This document shows positions 1 through 10,598 of a stretch of 64,000 nucleotides of DNA, piece by piece (within the stretch, counting starts at the first letter, position 1; the number at the start of each line of letters is the position of its first letter). The notes under the pieces are model-generated. The model saw nothing but the letters and a program-made list of their open reading frames with translations, did not search any database and had not been told where the DNA came from. The DNA is taken from NCBI GenBank assembly GCA_032209605.1, contig JASFXZ010000007.1, forward strand, positions 23,682,264 through 23,746,263, in the 5' to 3' direction. The stretch comes from Mactromeris polynyma. Taxonomy: Eukaryota; Mollusca; Bivalvia; Venerida; Mactridae. The position numbers and the translations under genes are program-made.

Positions 1-1262
1 ATAGCACACTGCGGTAGTAGAATCGGAGAGGATTTTCACATGTGCAAGTGCTTTGACAGCAAAGAAAATGGCCTTTAGTTCTAAAACATTTATGTGAAGG
101 TTTTGCTAACTAGGTTTCCACCTGCAATTTGCTGTAATACTGTCACAAACAAACCCCCAGCCTAAGTTTGAACTGTCAGTTTGGATAACCACTTCAGGAT
201 TTCCTCTATCAATTATTCTATACTGATAGTGTACATTTCTGACCCACCAAGATAAATAATTTCTCATGAAACTTGTAATATCCATCTTAGCCTCAAAATT
301 TCCGAGACTCTGTTTTAATGCACAAGATTTTGCTTTGTCTAGGTTTCTATAATGCAATCTACCATAGTCTACAGCAGAGAATGCTGCTACCAACAAACCA
401 ATCACTTGAGCAACTTGCCGAATTGTTGCTTTATCTTGATCATGTAACTTTTTACATTTTTCAACTATAATTATCTTTTTGTCATCAGGCAAGTACACTA
501 TCATGAGCTAGGAATCAATCCAAAATCCCAAATGTACTATATTTGTACAAGGTGTCATGACAGACTTATCCTCATTTATCAGAAAACCTAAAGAATTCAT
601 CAAACTGACAGTATCCTCTACATTTTTATGCATTCATCAACAGTTTGTCCCCCAAGAAAACTGTCATCAACGAATCCACTACTAATGTGCCTCTTGTTTC
701 TCAGAGTGGAATATACAGGTTTAAGCAATCGAATAAAAATAAGTGGCCCGTTGGCCAGCCCATTCGGCATTGCGGCAAATTGATAAATTTTGTCTCTCCA
801 TATAAATCTCAAGAAAATTTGGTGTTCATCAGCTACCTTAATAGAGTAGTATGCATGTATTATATCTATCGAACACATGTACATGTCTTTCACAACTAGG
901 TTCAAAGTTGTTTCAAAGGTTTCCATTTTAAAATGGTGATACGGTAAAAATGTATTAAATTTTTTCAAGTTTAGAATTAACCTATATTCTCCATTCTTCA
1001 AAAATTGACGCTTTTCATAGCCTACAACCTTAATTACTTCCATACCTAACAACTTTTTTAACTCTATATCAACTATTTCTTCCTCTGCTTGACTGAATTT
1101 TGATTGGTATTTTGAATTTTCCTGATGTGGTAAAGTACCATCTCTAAACTGTATATGATAGTGTTTTACTATATCTAAAATATCTGGGTCACTAGTCAAT
1201 TTTTCCCATACAGAGACAAATGTTTTTAATCTACCTGCCTTAAATGTATTACATACCTGCAA
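1..1262 (-). pseudogene. DIRS-like reverse transcriptase / RNase H, broken
   Basis: Continues the element at 1274-2396. The RT part (1262-618) shows YRLILNLKKFN, a catalytic-aspartate block CSIDIIHAYYSI, the QFAAMPNGLANGP block and the active-site box FVDDS (YVDDS-like), all in the order expected of DIRS/Ngaro RTs. A stop near 617 and a further stop near 505 interrupt the thumb region (GFLINEDKS, HLGFWIDS). The frame continues at 504-106 with a long helix and an RNase H-like QTDSSNLGWG. No tyrosine recombinase or terminal repeat is seen, because the element runs off the left edge of the window. It is an inactive relic. Gypsy-type LTR elements have different spacing around the YVDD box, so DIRS is preferred. 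Confidence 0.8.
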
Positions 1263-1273
1263 AATTTGGCTTT

Positions 1274-2396
1274 TTACTTTCGTGCCACTCCTCGGCGACC
1301 TACGTTTTTTGGCAGCATGCCTCTACCAAAAGTTCCATAACCACGTGCAAATGGTGGTCTTCGTGCCCCAAAATATCGTCCTCTGAAGAATGGACGTCCA
1401 CGGAAACGTTGTTGGCCATAGCCATACTGTGAACGATTCCCCATTTTGTTTCTTTGGCTGTTTTGGAGACATCGTCCCCGAACAGTTCGCTCGTGAATGG
1501 GTACGAGTGATTACAAAGGTGTGCATACTCTGCTTTGAGTTCGGGCCTCAAGAAATCACGTCTAGCCATATTTATCTGCACATTTGCCTGACCTACGAGG
1601 GCCAAAGAATCTTTACATTTGTCTAAAATGGAACTAAAGTCCACTGTACAGTTCTGCTGTTCACTTTCTAGATTAGCCATAGCATCCATAGATTTTGCAA
1701 GATGTACACAGCTTTTACAATTGACTTTCCCACAGTCTGCAGTTTTTTGTCATTATTACGAGCTCTGGCCGACACAACATCCCATATTAACTTATTCAAT
1801 TTTACAACAGAAAGCCCTTCACAATTTTTAGGCCTTGCACATTTCTCATCCTTGATAAAATCCTCGCATATCTCGTCAGATAATCCTTTTCTGAACATTT
1901 CATTGACAGTTTTTGCTAAAACAGAATCAATGTCTTCACCAACAGTCTCTACTGTCGCATATTTGTTTGCACATTTCTCAAACCTGCTTACAGGTTTAAC
2001 AATGTCGGTACTACCGGTGTTAGTCACCGAGGCTACATCTAAACGTTGCCTTTTACTGGGAGGTGGGGTATCATCATCTTCACACCTGTCATCATAGTGA
2101 CAATAAAAAAAGTCATACTCCTCTCCCTCCAAAGCACTTTTATCATACTCCTCAAATTTGCTTTCCATATTGTCAAGCCTAGTCACAAGAGTAGATTGCT
2201 CTGATCTGATGGACCTCAACATGTCCATAATTTCATTTGAACTATCATTTTTCTCTTTACCACTTTCATTATTATTTGTTTGGATAGCTTTTTCAGAATT
2301 TTCACTGTTATGTTTACTAGACACTTTGCTTGACTCTTCAGAAGATCCGGCTCGAGCTTTTCCTTTTCTCTCTACTTCTTTCGGCGTATCCGCCAT
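1274..2396 (-). pseudogene. DIRS-like retrotransposon ORF1 (gag-like), two frameshifts
   Basis: Reads leftward from an ATG at 2396. The first part (2396 to about 1700) has a charged Ser/Glu/Lys-rich N-terminus, a short coiled-coil-like stretch and a KRQR basic patch. The reading then shifts frame near 1690, where a segment containing SELFGDDVSKTAKE resembles the conserved 'LFGDD' block of DIRS gag proteins. It shifts again near 1450 into an Arg/Gly-rich tail (FRGRPFFRGRYFGARRPP) ending at a TAA at 1274-1276. An RG-rich, nucleic-acid-binding C-terminus is usual for DIRS ORF1. Three frames are needed to read one protein, so the copy is dead. The reverse transcriptase follows directly. Family assignment rests on motif memory. 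Confidence 0.75.
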
Positions 2397-2605
2397 AAGT
2401 CACTTTACCCCACCACCCTACGGGTGTGAAATAAGTTATGTAGGGTCTTATTTATAGGACTACAAACTAGTAGTAGTTTAACTACAATGTTATAATTAGG
2501 AGTTCAGGGCTAACGTAAAATGTGCTTACACAAACTCCCTTGATCGTAGCCAATTAAGTGCAACTTGTGTGTACGATACTCTTGATGTTCTAGAACTCTT
2601 GACCA
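2397..2605. other. 5' flank of the DIRS-like element, no gene
   Basis: Lies between the ORF1 start codon and the next transposon. It should contain the left terminal repeat of the DIRS-like element if one survives. I cannot define its edge because the partner end is outside the window. Confidence 0.35.
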
Positions 2606-2804
2606 GGGTACTGTTTTACTAACATTCTTACGTTTTGCGTAAGTTTTTGCGTAAATTATCAATTTACGCAAACCTTACGCAAAACGTAAGTCCGTTTTAC
2701 TAAAACTGCGTAAGTTTTTTTACACTTACGTGAAATGTGTTCGTAACTCTTCAATCAGAGGTATAAATTTTGATGAAATATCGCTCAAAGTAGACAGTAG
2801 TAAT

Positions 2805-2873
2805 AGCTCAATTGGTAGCGCGTTCGTCTAGTAACTTCGACCAATAGATAGGATGTGAGTTCGAGACACATTT
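2805..2873 (+). repeat. tRNA-like block, plus strand
   Basis: An A-box-like TAGCTCAATTGGTAGCGC is followed 40 bases later by a B-box-like GAGTTCGAGACAC and then a T-run near 2882 that could stop RNA polymerase III. It does not fold cleanly as a functional tRNA. I take it as a tRNA-derived fragment inside the 2.5-kb TIR element. Confidence 0.45.
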
Positions 2874-3284
2874 CAGTCTCCTTTTTTTATGGACAATATG
2901 ATTTTTTATCCCTTACTCAGTGCTTGTCAATTACTTGTAGTTTGTCTTTTCTGCCTGTTTTTTTGTTTGTTTTTTTGTTATCGTCTAATTGTTTTTTTTT
3001 GTTAAATCAAACTTGTTTAATGATGGCTATAGCGTCGTCGCTAAAATGTTCATTTGAACCCCTTACGTTCAAGTAGCCATATCAACTTTGTTCCATATAC
3101 ATGTAATGTGTAGCTAAAAATGTACACTTAAATCTACTTAGTGAATAACTTAGTGAATACACATGTTACACAATGTTTTTAATTAATGATATTCGAGCGA
3201 ACATTAATTTGTATAAGACGTGTAAGTACAACTGTAGATGACCAACGAAATATATAATATTGTTATGAAAAGAAAACAACTACC

Positions 3285-3366
3285 CCCCGATGGTCTCGAA
3301 CTCAGACCCAAAACTAAAAATTGCATTGTAAGGCGCGGACCAGCTACAATCTGAGCTATCACGGCT
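3285..3366 (-). repeat. tRNA-like block, minus strand
   Basis: Read leftward it shows TAGCTCAGATTGTAGC (A-box-like) and GAGTTCGAGACCA (B-box-like). It is related to the block at 2805 but in the opposite orientation. The anticodon arm is enlarged, so it is unlikely to be a working tRNA. Confidence 0.45.
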
Positions 3367-3710
3367 GTTTAATGAAATCAATATCACAATAAATAGGGTT
3401 ACTTGTTATTTGATTTACCTATTTTTATCGATAAAGGTGGTCAAACCATGTAAACATTGCATGACGTCACTCTCAACTTATCGTGGTATACTTTATTATC
3501 ACTAATTCCAACCCTATCCAGATTAGTTCACATTTTACCTTCAAATGGTTGATTCACTGTTGTGACAAACATAAATTAGCCTGACATCCTGATAAATGTA
3601 ACGAATATTTTCAGACTCATCGTCTGTTTTCATATTCTCTGGAAGTACTCATCTAGTTGTATTTAATGCATCGTGGGATTGAGTTGTGACGTAATAATAC
3701 AAGGGAGCTT

Positions 3711-4710
3711 TGTAGTGCCACATATAGGCCGTGCCGCATATAGTTCGCATACGAGGCGAACTATATGCGGCGAAAAGGCATGGTCATGCCGCATATAGCT
3801 GTTTTATGTCTTGTCCTAATGAAAGTCATCATCATCATCATCTGTTCTAATTTAAAGAATACATGTTCCTCAAACTGCCATATACACATTAAAAAGAAAA
3901 TAACTGTGAGTCACCTGAAATATATTCCCCACATCAGACAGTGGACAAATCTTTAGAACCAGTTTGGGGTATGTTTAATAAAATAACAGAATAAAATATG
4001 CTAAAATGAAATAAACAGTTTGGTTTAATATTGCTTGATTAAAATTCTACTAAAAGTTTCGAGCAGATAAAAGTGAGCAACCATTAACATATTATTTGAT
4101 CGCATCGCCACAGCCGCAGACGGTCGGACCCGGGATCAAACTCGCGATCTTCGGACTGGAATTTTACTGCGATACCGGCTGCACTAGACGGGGATTCGTG
4201 ATAAATCATCATTATTATCTTAACATATAACACCGATGTGCGTTAGCAATTTACATGCTTTTGTCGCAACTGATAGAAATGTTTACAAATGTGTTTAAAC
4301 TTATTATTTCTGTGAGGTTTCTTTAAAGTCCACAAGTTGGTCATATATGCAGAAGGCGAAGCGCTGACAAAGCATCGTATATGCCCACTATAATGCATTT
4401 GTATATAAATGGGTCATAACTAATTCGACTGACAGTGGTTTAGAAACATTGATACATAAGTCAGTTTATCTCCTTTTCAAAATTAACATTTTTTATATTG
4501 TTTTCTTATTCAAATATACATTTCAAAAACACTTTTAAGAGAAGTGAGCTTAATGCGGCGACGAGGCACATGTCCGCCGCATAAAGCTAACGTGAACTTA
4601 ATGCGGCGCTTTTCGCCGCATATAGTCACGCATGAACTTAATGCGGCGTTCTTCGCCGCATGTAGCTCGTGCACGAACTATATGCGGCACGGACAGCATG
4701 TGGCACTACA
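3711..4710. mobile_element. 1000-bp nested TIR element with 6-bp target duplication
   Basis: The TIRs begin TGTAGTGCCACAT at 3711 and end with its reverse complement at 4710; they extend about 37 bp with a few mismatches. GAGCTT occurs directly outside both ends (3705-3710 and 4711-4716), a convincing 6-bp target-site duplication. The inner ends carry repeated 'cgccgcatatag' / 'cttaatgcggcg' words in both orientations (3741-3800 and 4546-4690). There is no transposase ORF. It lies wholly inside the 2606-5148 element, so it inserted later. Confidence 0.75.
4098..4192 (-). repeat. tRNA-like block inside the nested element
   Basis: Read leftward it has CTAGTGCAGCCGGTATCGC (A-box-like) and GAGTTTGATCCCGGG (a good B box). 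This is a third pol III promoter-like unit within 1.4 kb. It is probably a SINE head or a decayed tRNA. Confidence 0.4.
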
Positions 4711-5518
4711 GAGCTTATCGTGTAAAAAACATGTGATGCTAGTAATACGTAAACTGTACAATTTAGCGTTACTTACCTTCGTCATCGCTGAGATAGGGTG
4801 GCTCCTATATGTACGAGGCTTAATATCATTAACAATCAAATCATAAACTACGCCAATCAGATATCGTGATAATCTGTACTTTTCTATAAGTTCACGAACT
4901 GTCTAACATGTCAGGTATTTCACTGAAATGTCGAGCTCTTCGAGCGTTCATACGGTCGGCCATTTTTACGCAAAACGTAGAGATTTACGGTCGGTAATTT
5001 CTAACGTAACTTTACGCTCTAACTTACGCAAATACCTACGTACGCAATTATTAGTGAAACGCATTTACGTAGACATTTTGTACGTACGCAAAAACTTACG
5101 AAAATCTTTGATTTACGCAAGCGTAAGTACGTTAGTAAAACAGTACCCAGGAGTATCCGTAATCGTAACCACTATCGGATACTTTTGAATTAATTCGACT
5201 TTTAAGTACGAAAATAATCGAGACGATACAACGACTCGATCGTGTCAATAAAGCACGGAATGTCAGTAACGTATATACCTACTCGTAAAATAGATATGTT
5301 AGTAAGTTATCTTTAACAGAAAATATTAGCGTCTGTAATAAATTATTCCGACTTGCATTTGGCTTTTCAGCGCCAATTACGGTCCATATTGGTTACTTCC
5401 CTTTATATCTATGTTAAGGAAGGCCTAACGCTAAATAGTACAGTTTACGTATTACTAGCATCACATGTTTTTACACGATAAGCTCTGTAGTGCCACATAT
5501 AGTCCGTGCCGCATATAG
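4678..5518. repeat. 93-bp inverted repeat with 654-bp spacer
   Basis: 4678-4771 and 5426-5518 are reverse complements with only a few differences. The first arm includes the right end of the nested 1-kb element, its GAGCTT duplication and flanking DNA. The second arm therefore copies both transposon end and flank, which means a segmental inversion-duplication rather than a separate insertion. Confidence 0.7.
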
Positions 5519-6109
5519 ATTATGTTTTTAATTGTAACAGACAAAATAAATAGTTGTATTCGTCAGTTTGCGATGCTAGAAGGCTAAGTAGCTACCATTA
5601 TACAGCCGACCTTGCCGAAACGAAATACAAGGCAAAATTTTATGTTTCATAATTACATTATTCAATATATGTTTTTCGAAAGAGACTATGATAAGTACCA
5701 TGAATGTATTGTACATTCTGATTCGACAGTACAGCCCGGGGCATCACGATCATCTCAGAATATGTGACACCTAATTTAATAATTATGTCAAATTATATTT
5801 TCGTACCTATTTTTATTAATCCCTAATTCGCCAGAACAAAAGAATAATCCATCGCGTGAAACTGTTAATTCGTTCAATCACCCGTGATAAATGCGATGAC
5901 CTACAGTTTTTGCACCACGCCCGGTCGTATTTATTACATCCGTCTCATAAAGCATTTCAAGCCAATTTAAAAATGTCACATACATCATTGACATACTCTC
6001 ATCAATACATCCCTTAATTGTTTTGTTATCTACTTTAATGATGCAAACTCACCCTAAAAAAATATTTAATGTTAACTTGACCAAAACTAACCAGATTATA
6101 ATTATACAT
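5519..6109. other. gene-free stretch
   Basis: AT-rich, with no ORF, splice pattern or repeat structure that I can support. Confidence 0.5.
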
Positions 6110-6111
6110 AT

Positions 6112-7960
6112 AGTTTATTCGACATTAAATTGTAACATCCAATTCATAGTCGACAAATAACATTCAAATACAAAGTATGAAGAATGAGAAATTTTCCCAG
6201 AGAAACATTTTATGCATTCTAAATCAGAACAATAACTCTCCACAGACTCGACAACAAGGTAGATAGATAGATAGGTAATTTTATTTCCTCCATGCATGGA
6301 GAGCAGAACAATATGTACAACGTTAACCAATACAAAAGTGAACAAACAAGTCAATTCATCAACAAATCATATTAAGTTAAGAATTTAAGATAACAGGGAA
6401 ATACTAAGGAATGTTGACAAAAGTATGGAAATCCGTACATATGAGAGACATAGTGAATGATGTACAGATTCATATCTGAAAAAATATCATGTTTAAACAA
6501 GAGCATTTTAGCCTAGCAATACACCATACTAAAACGCGATTTAAGTGCCTTATACAACTTAGTCTTAACGAAAGCGAAACAAAAGACAAACGTGTTAATA
6601 GCACTCGGTAAAACTGATATGTGTTATAATTGAACTTAAGAATAAGATGACATCAAACAAGAAAGAAAGACCGCAAATCACTAGTTTAACCTTAACAATG
6701 TTAAGACACTTTAAGTGAAATGCAGAGAAAAGATTATACATGTATATATAGCTATATCTAGATCTGCATAATGTATTACTAGTATGATATAATAACAAAG
6801 TACACGTATATCTCCTTAACAACGTAGATCATGATATATTCATTAAACAGTTAGTAGTGTTTTATCAACTATTTTTAAATTCAAATAAAACATGCATTGC
6901 TTAGGTGTATTGTCTTGTAACAAAGACAACAGTACAATTAAAATATTACATGTATCACACAGTCTGCTGCACTTATATCAGCTTAACAAGCACTTTGACA
7001 ATTGAGAAATTAAGGAACACTATATCATCATTTTCTACGGCGAGCCCCAGGAGAACACTACATTGACCTGTCGGTTTCAGCTTAATGAAGTTGATAAAAC
7101 ATTTATATCCGACGTTGTCTATTAACGCATCCCATAGCCTCCGACGCTCACGGTCATTCACAGAGCAGAAACAAATCAAATGTTCTGTTAAATTTTGGGT
7201 ACATTGCAAGCACTTTCTACATTGTCGTGGGAATTGTCTTGACAAGAACATAGCTGCAGATCGGTTAAGTATTCTGCACAAAGAAGTTAAGGACGGCGTA
7301 TTCCTGCAGATATACCAAAGGCTCGAACATCGGTTAACTCGCACAACACTCTGTGAAACCCATTCATTTCCGTCCTGTACAATGCAGTCTAGCTGACGTT
7401 GCTTGGCTGGAATCAACACGTGACTTATCAATGTAAGTTTCCACATAGATTTAACCGGAAAGTTACCAGTCTGCAAGTAAGTATATAACATATCAGTCAG
7501 GGAGAACTTGTACAATATACGATATATGTCTGGGACATAACCAGAGTATTGGCGATCTCCATTGCAAAATCTCACTAGACGATGTATAAAAAAAAAAAAT
7601 TTTTTTTTCAAACATATATGGAGATGCATAAGGTTGCAATATCATTATTTGAGATGCATGAACATCGGGGACAGTGTTAATAATAAACAATTGTGGTTGC
7701 ATTGTAAAATCGGACATTGTTGTATTGAATGAATGAATGAATGAATGAATGAATATACACAACATAGAATAGTGCACTATACATAAATAAATGATTCACT
7801 GACATCACAAAGTAAGTTCATGAACGTTGAGCTTCGACATATCATTATCATTTACCTTGTATATACAATAACAAGGTACTCGTGATTTAAGACAGTTATT
7901 CATAATGTATATTAACCAACATAGTACCACCAATACTACAGTTAGCCTTCTCGAAATATA
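6112..7960 (-). mobile_element. LINE family X, 5'-truncated 3' end, interrupted by another LINE
   Basis: Two separated parts, 7960-7585 and 6258-6112, match in order the 3' part of the plus-strand LINE at about 18735-19285. Shared landmarks are the block next to 'cttctcgaa', the TTCA microsatellite, and the final GTCGAATAAACTATATG. The sequence between the two parts is another LINE. This copy contains only 3' untranslated sequence of family X. About 75 bp present at 19070-19145 is missing here, presumably lost at the insertion site. Confidence 0.75.
6258..7585 (-). mobile_element. LINE family Y 3' end inserted in LINE X
   Basis: An ORF reading leftward (about 7580 to 6973) ends a LINE-type ORF2. 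It is a basic C-terminal region with a Cys/His cluster CRKCLQCTQNLTEHLICFC, similar in layout to the C-terminal zinc knuckle of non-LTR retrotransposons. The 3' end is 'ggaaataaaattac' plus a short CTAT microsatellite (6258-6280), as in LINEs that end in short tandem repeats rather than poly(A). The 5' junction is an A/T-run at 7588-7608. The RT domain is missing, so the copy is 5'-truncated. Confidence 0.65.
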
Positions 7961-8458
7961 CAATAACAACGATAAATGTCATAACCCCATGTTGTAACAT
8001 GTGTACCTGGGTGTAATAAAAGGATGTTCTGTTCTGACAAAATCACCACCCACATCGGTCGACCTCAATCAAAAGACGACGCGGCGCCTTAGAAATCTGC
8101 AAGTAGAAAAATTTCAACGTGCGTCGCATCACTCAATGCGCCGACTAAGTTCTGTCGACCTAACAAGTGAAGACACGGCGCCTTTGAAGAACAAATTGTT
8201 TGACTCGCAGCACTTCAAACATTGCGTGCCGATTTGTCCGCTTTTGCATTGATTTAAAAGGTAAACATGCCGACACACAACTACTTTTTGTGAGAGATTG
8301 AGAAATAAACGTGCTTACGGTAAATAAATGTTCACGCATGTAGAAAAACAGATCAGCAAAACGTATCATTTAATTGTTTCAGGTATGTTTATAACACACA
8401 ATAGTCGTATAACCGATTCCGGATAAATCAGATACGGGATTTCACACTTTAGTCACTA

Positions 8459-10598
8459 CCGGTGTAACAGGCCAGTTCTTCCCCCCAGTCCAGTTCTTCC
8501 CCGGGGAAGTTCTGGACCGGTCCAGTTCTTCCCCGGGGAGGTTTTGGACTAGTCCAGTTCTTCCCCACCCAGTCTGTTTCTTCTTCCCCCTAGGAAATTA
8601 TTTTATTTTTAACTTTCACGCCCTGGAAATTATCTAATTTTTCGTGTGAGGGTGTGGAAGTTCTGGACCAGCCCAGTTCTTAGGAAATTATTTTATTTTC
8701 AACTTTTTAACGTTGAAAATGTTCTTATTTTTCATGTTAGGGTGGGGAAGTTTAGGAAGTTATTTTATTTTTTCAACTTTCAGCTTGTCTAATTCTGTCC
8801 TCCTAGTTAAATACTTTATTATTTGTGTCAGGGTGGGGAAGTTCTGAACTAGTCCAGTTCTTCTCCCCTAGTAAAATATTTTATTTTGTCTTCTGAGGGT
8901 GGGGAAGTTCTGGACTAGTCCAGTTCTTCCCCCCTAGGAAATTATTTAATTTTCAACTTTTTAACCTTGAAAATGTTCTTATTTTTCATGTTAGGGTGGG
9001 GAAGTTCTGGACCGGTCCAGTTCTTCCCCCCTACGAAATTATTTTATTTTTTCAACTTTCAGCTGGTCTAATTCTGTCCTCCTAGTTAAATACTTTATTA
9101 TTTGTGTCAGGGTGGGGGAAGTTCTGGACTAGTCAAGTTCTTCTCCCCTAATAAAATATTTTATTTTGTCTTCTGAGGGTGGGGAAGTTCTGGACTAGTC
9201 CAGTTCTTCCCCCCTAGGAAATTATTTTATTTTCAACCTTGAAAATGTTCTTATTTTTCATGTTAGGGTGGGGAAGCTCCTAGGAAATTATTTTATTTTC
9301 AACTTTTTAACGTTGAAAATGTTCTTATTTTTCATGTTAGGGTGGGGAAGTTTAGGGAGTTATTTTATTTTTTCAACTTTCAGCTGGTCTAATTCTGTCC
9401 TCCTAGTTAAATACTTTATTATTTGTGTCAGGGTGGGGAAGTTCTGGACTAGTCCAGTTCTTCTCCCCTAGTAAAATATTTTATTTTTTCTTCTGAGGGT
9501 GGGGAAGTTCTGGACTAGTCCAGTTCTTCCCCCCTAGGAAATTATTTTATTTTCAACTTTTTAACATTGAAAATGTTCTTATTTTTCATGTTAGGGTGGG
9601 GAAGTTCTGGACCGGTCCAGTTCTTCCCCCCTAGGAAATTATTTTATTTTTTCAACTTTCAGCTGGTCTAATTCTGTCCTCCTAGTTAAATACTTTATTA
9701 TTTGTGTCAGGGTGGGGAAGTTCTGGACTAGTCCAGTTCTTCTCCCCTAGTAAAATAAGATATTTTTTCTTCTGAGGGTGGGGAAGTTCTGGACTAGTCC
9801 AGTTCTTCCACCAAAGGAAATTATTTTATTTTCAACTTTTTAACCTTGAAAATGTTCTTATTTTTCATGTTAGGGTGGGGAAGTTCTGGACCGGTCCAGT
9901 TCTTCCCCCCTAGGAAATTATTTTATTTTTTCAACTTTCAGCTGGTCTAATTCTGTCCTCCTAGTTAAATACTTTATTATTTGTGTCAGTGTGGGGAATT
10001 TCTGGACTAGTCCAGTTCTTCTAAATATTTTATTTTTTCTTCTGAGGGTGGGGAAGTTCTGGACAGACGGACAAGGGCAAATCTATATGCCCCCACCCCC
10101 ATTCAGAGTGGGGGCATTAAAATCCTAGGGGAGAAGGACTGAACTAGTCCAGAACTTCCCCACCTAAGACAAAGAGAATAATATTTTCCACAGGGAGAAG
10201 AACTGGACTAGTCCAGAACTTCCCCACCATAAAGCACAAACAAATAAAAAAACTCTAGTCCAGAACTTCCCCGCCTTGACACAAATAAAGTATTTAACTA
10301 GGGGAGAAGAAATAGACTAGCAGAAAGTTGAAAATAAAATATTTTACTAGGTGTGAAGAACTGGACCAGTCTAGAACTTCCCCACCCTAACATGAACAAT
10401 GAGATAATTTCCAGTGTGAAAAATTATTTTCTAGGGGGGAAGAAATGGACTGGGTGGGGAAGAACTGGACTAGTCCAGTCCAGAAGTTCCCCGGGGAAGA
10501 ACTGGACCGGTCCAGAACTGCCCCGGGGAAGAACTGGACCGGTCCAAAACTGCCCCGGGGAAGAACTGGACCGGGACAGTTCTGGACTGTTACACCGG
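8459..10598. mobile_element. fold-back element with CCGGTGTAACAG termini, made of palindromes
   Basis: It starts CCGGTGTAACAG (8459-8470) and ends with the exact reverse complement (10587-10598). The body is a chain of short near-palindromes (GAAGTTCTGGACTAGTCC or ACCGGT-centred, and CCCCGGGG cores) separated by AT-rich spacers of about 40-100 bp. The spacers recur as a compound unit of roughly 300 bp (near 8930, 9210, 9530 and 9820). Near 10085-10115 a G/C hairpin (TGCCCCCACCCCC / GTGGGGGCA) marks a switch, after which the motifs run in the opposite orientation. No protein is encoded; the ORFs here are repeat artefacts. The transposition mechanism is unknown. Confidence 0.7.

Larger units (their letters stand above)
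2606..5148. mobile_element. 2.5-kb TIR element with TTACG-rich subterminal arrays
   Basis: The ends are inverted: GGGTACTGTTTTACTAAC at 2606-2623 matches the reverse complement of 5131-5148, and similarity continues inward for about ten more bases. Both subterminal zones (2623-2750 and 4965-5130) are crowded with TTACG/CGTAA words in both orientations. This arrangement is often used as a transposase-binding array. No transposase ORF is visible, so the element is non-autonomous. A 'cag' triplet sits outside each end if the TIR is taken to begin GGTACTG, giving a possible 3-bp target duplication. The interior holds three tRNA-like blocks and a complete nested element (3711-4710). Confidence 0.65.
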
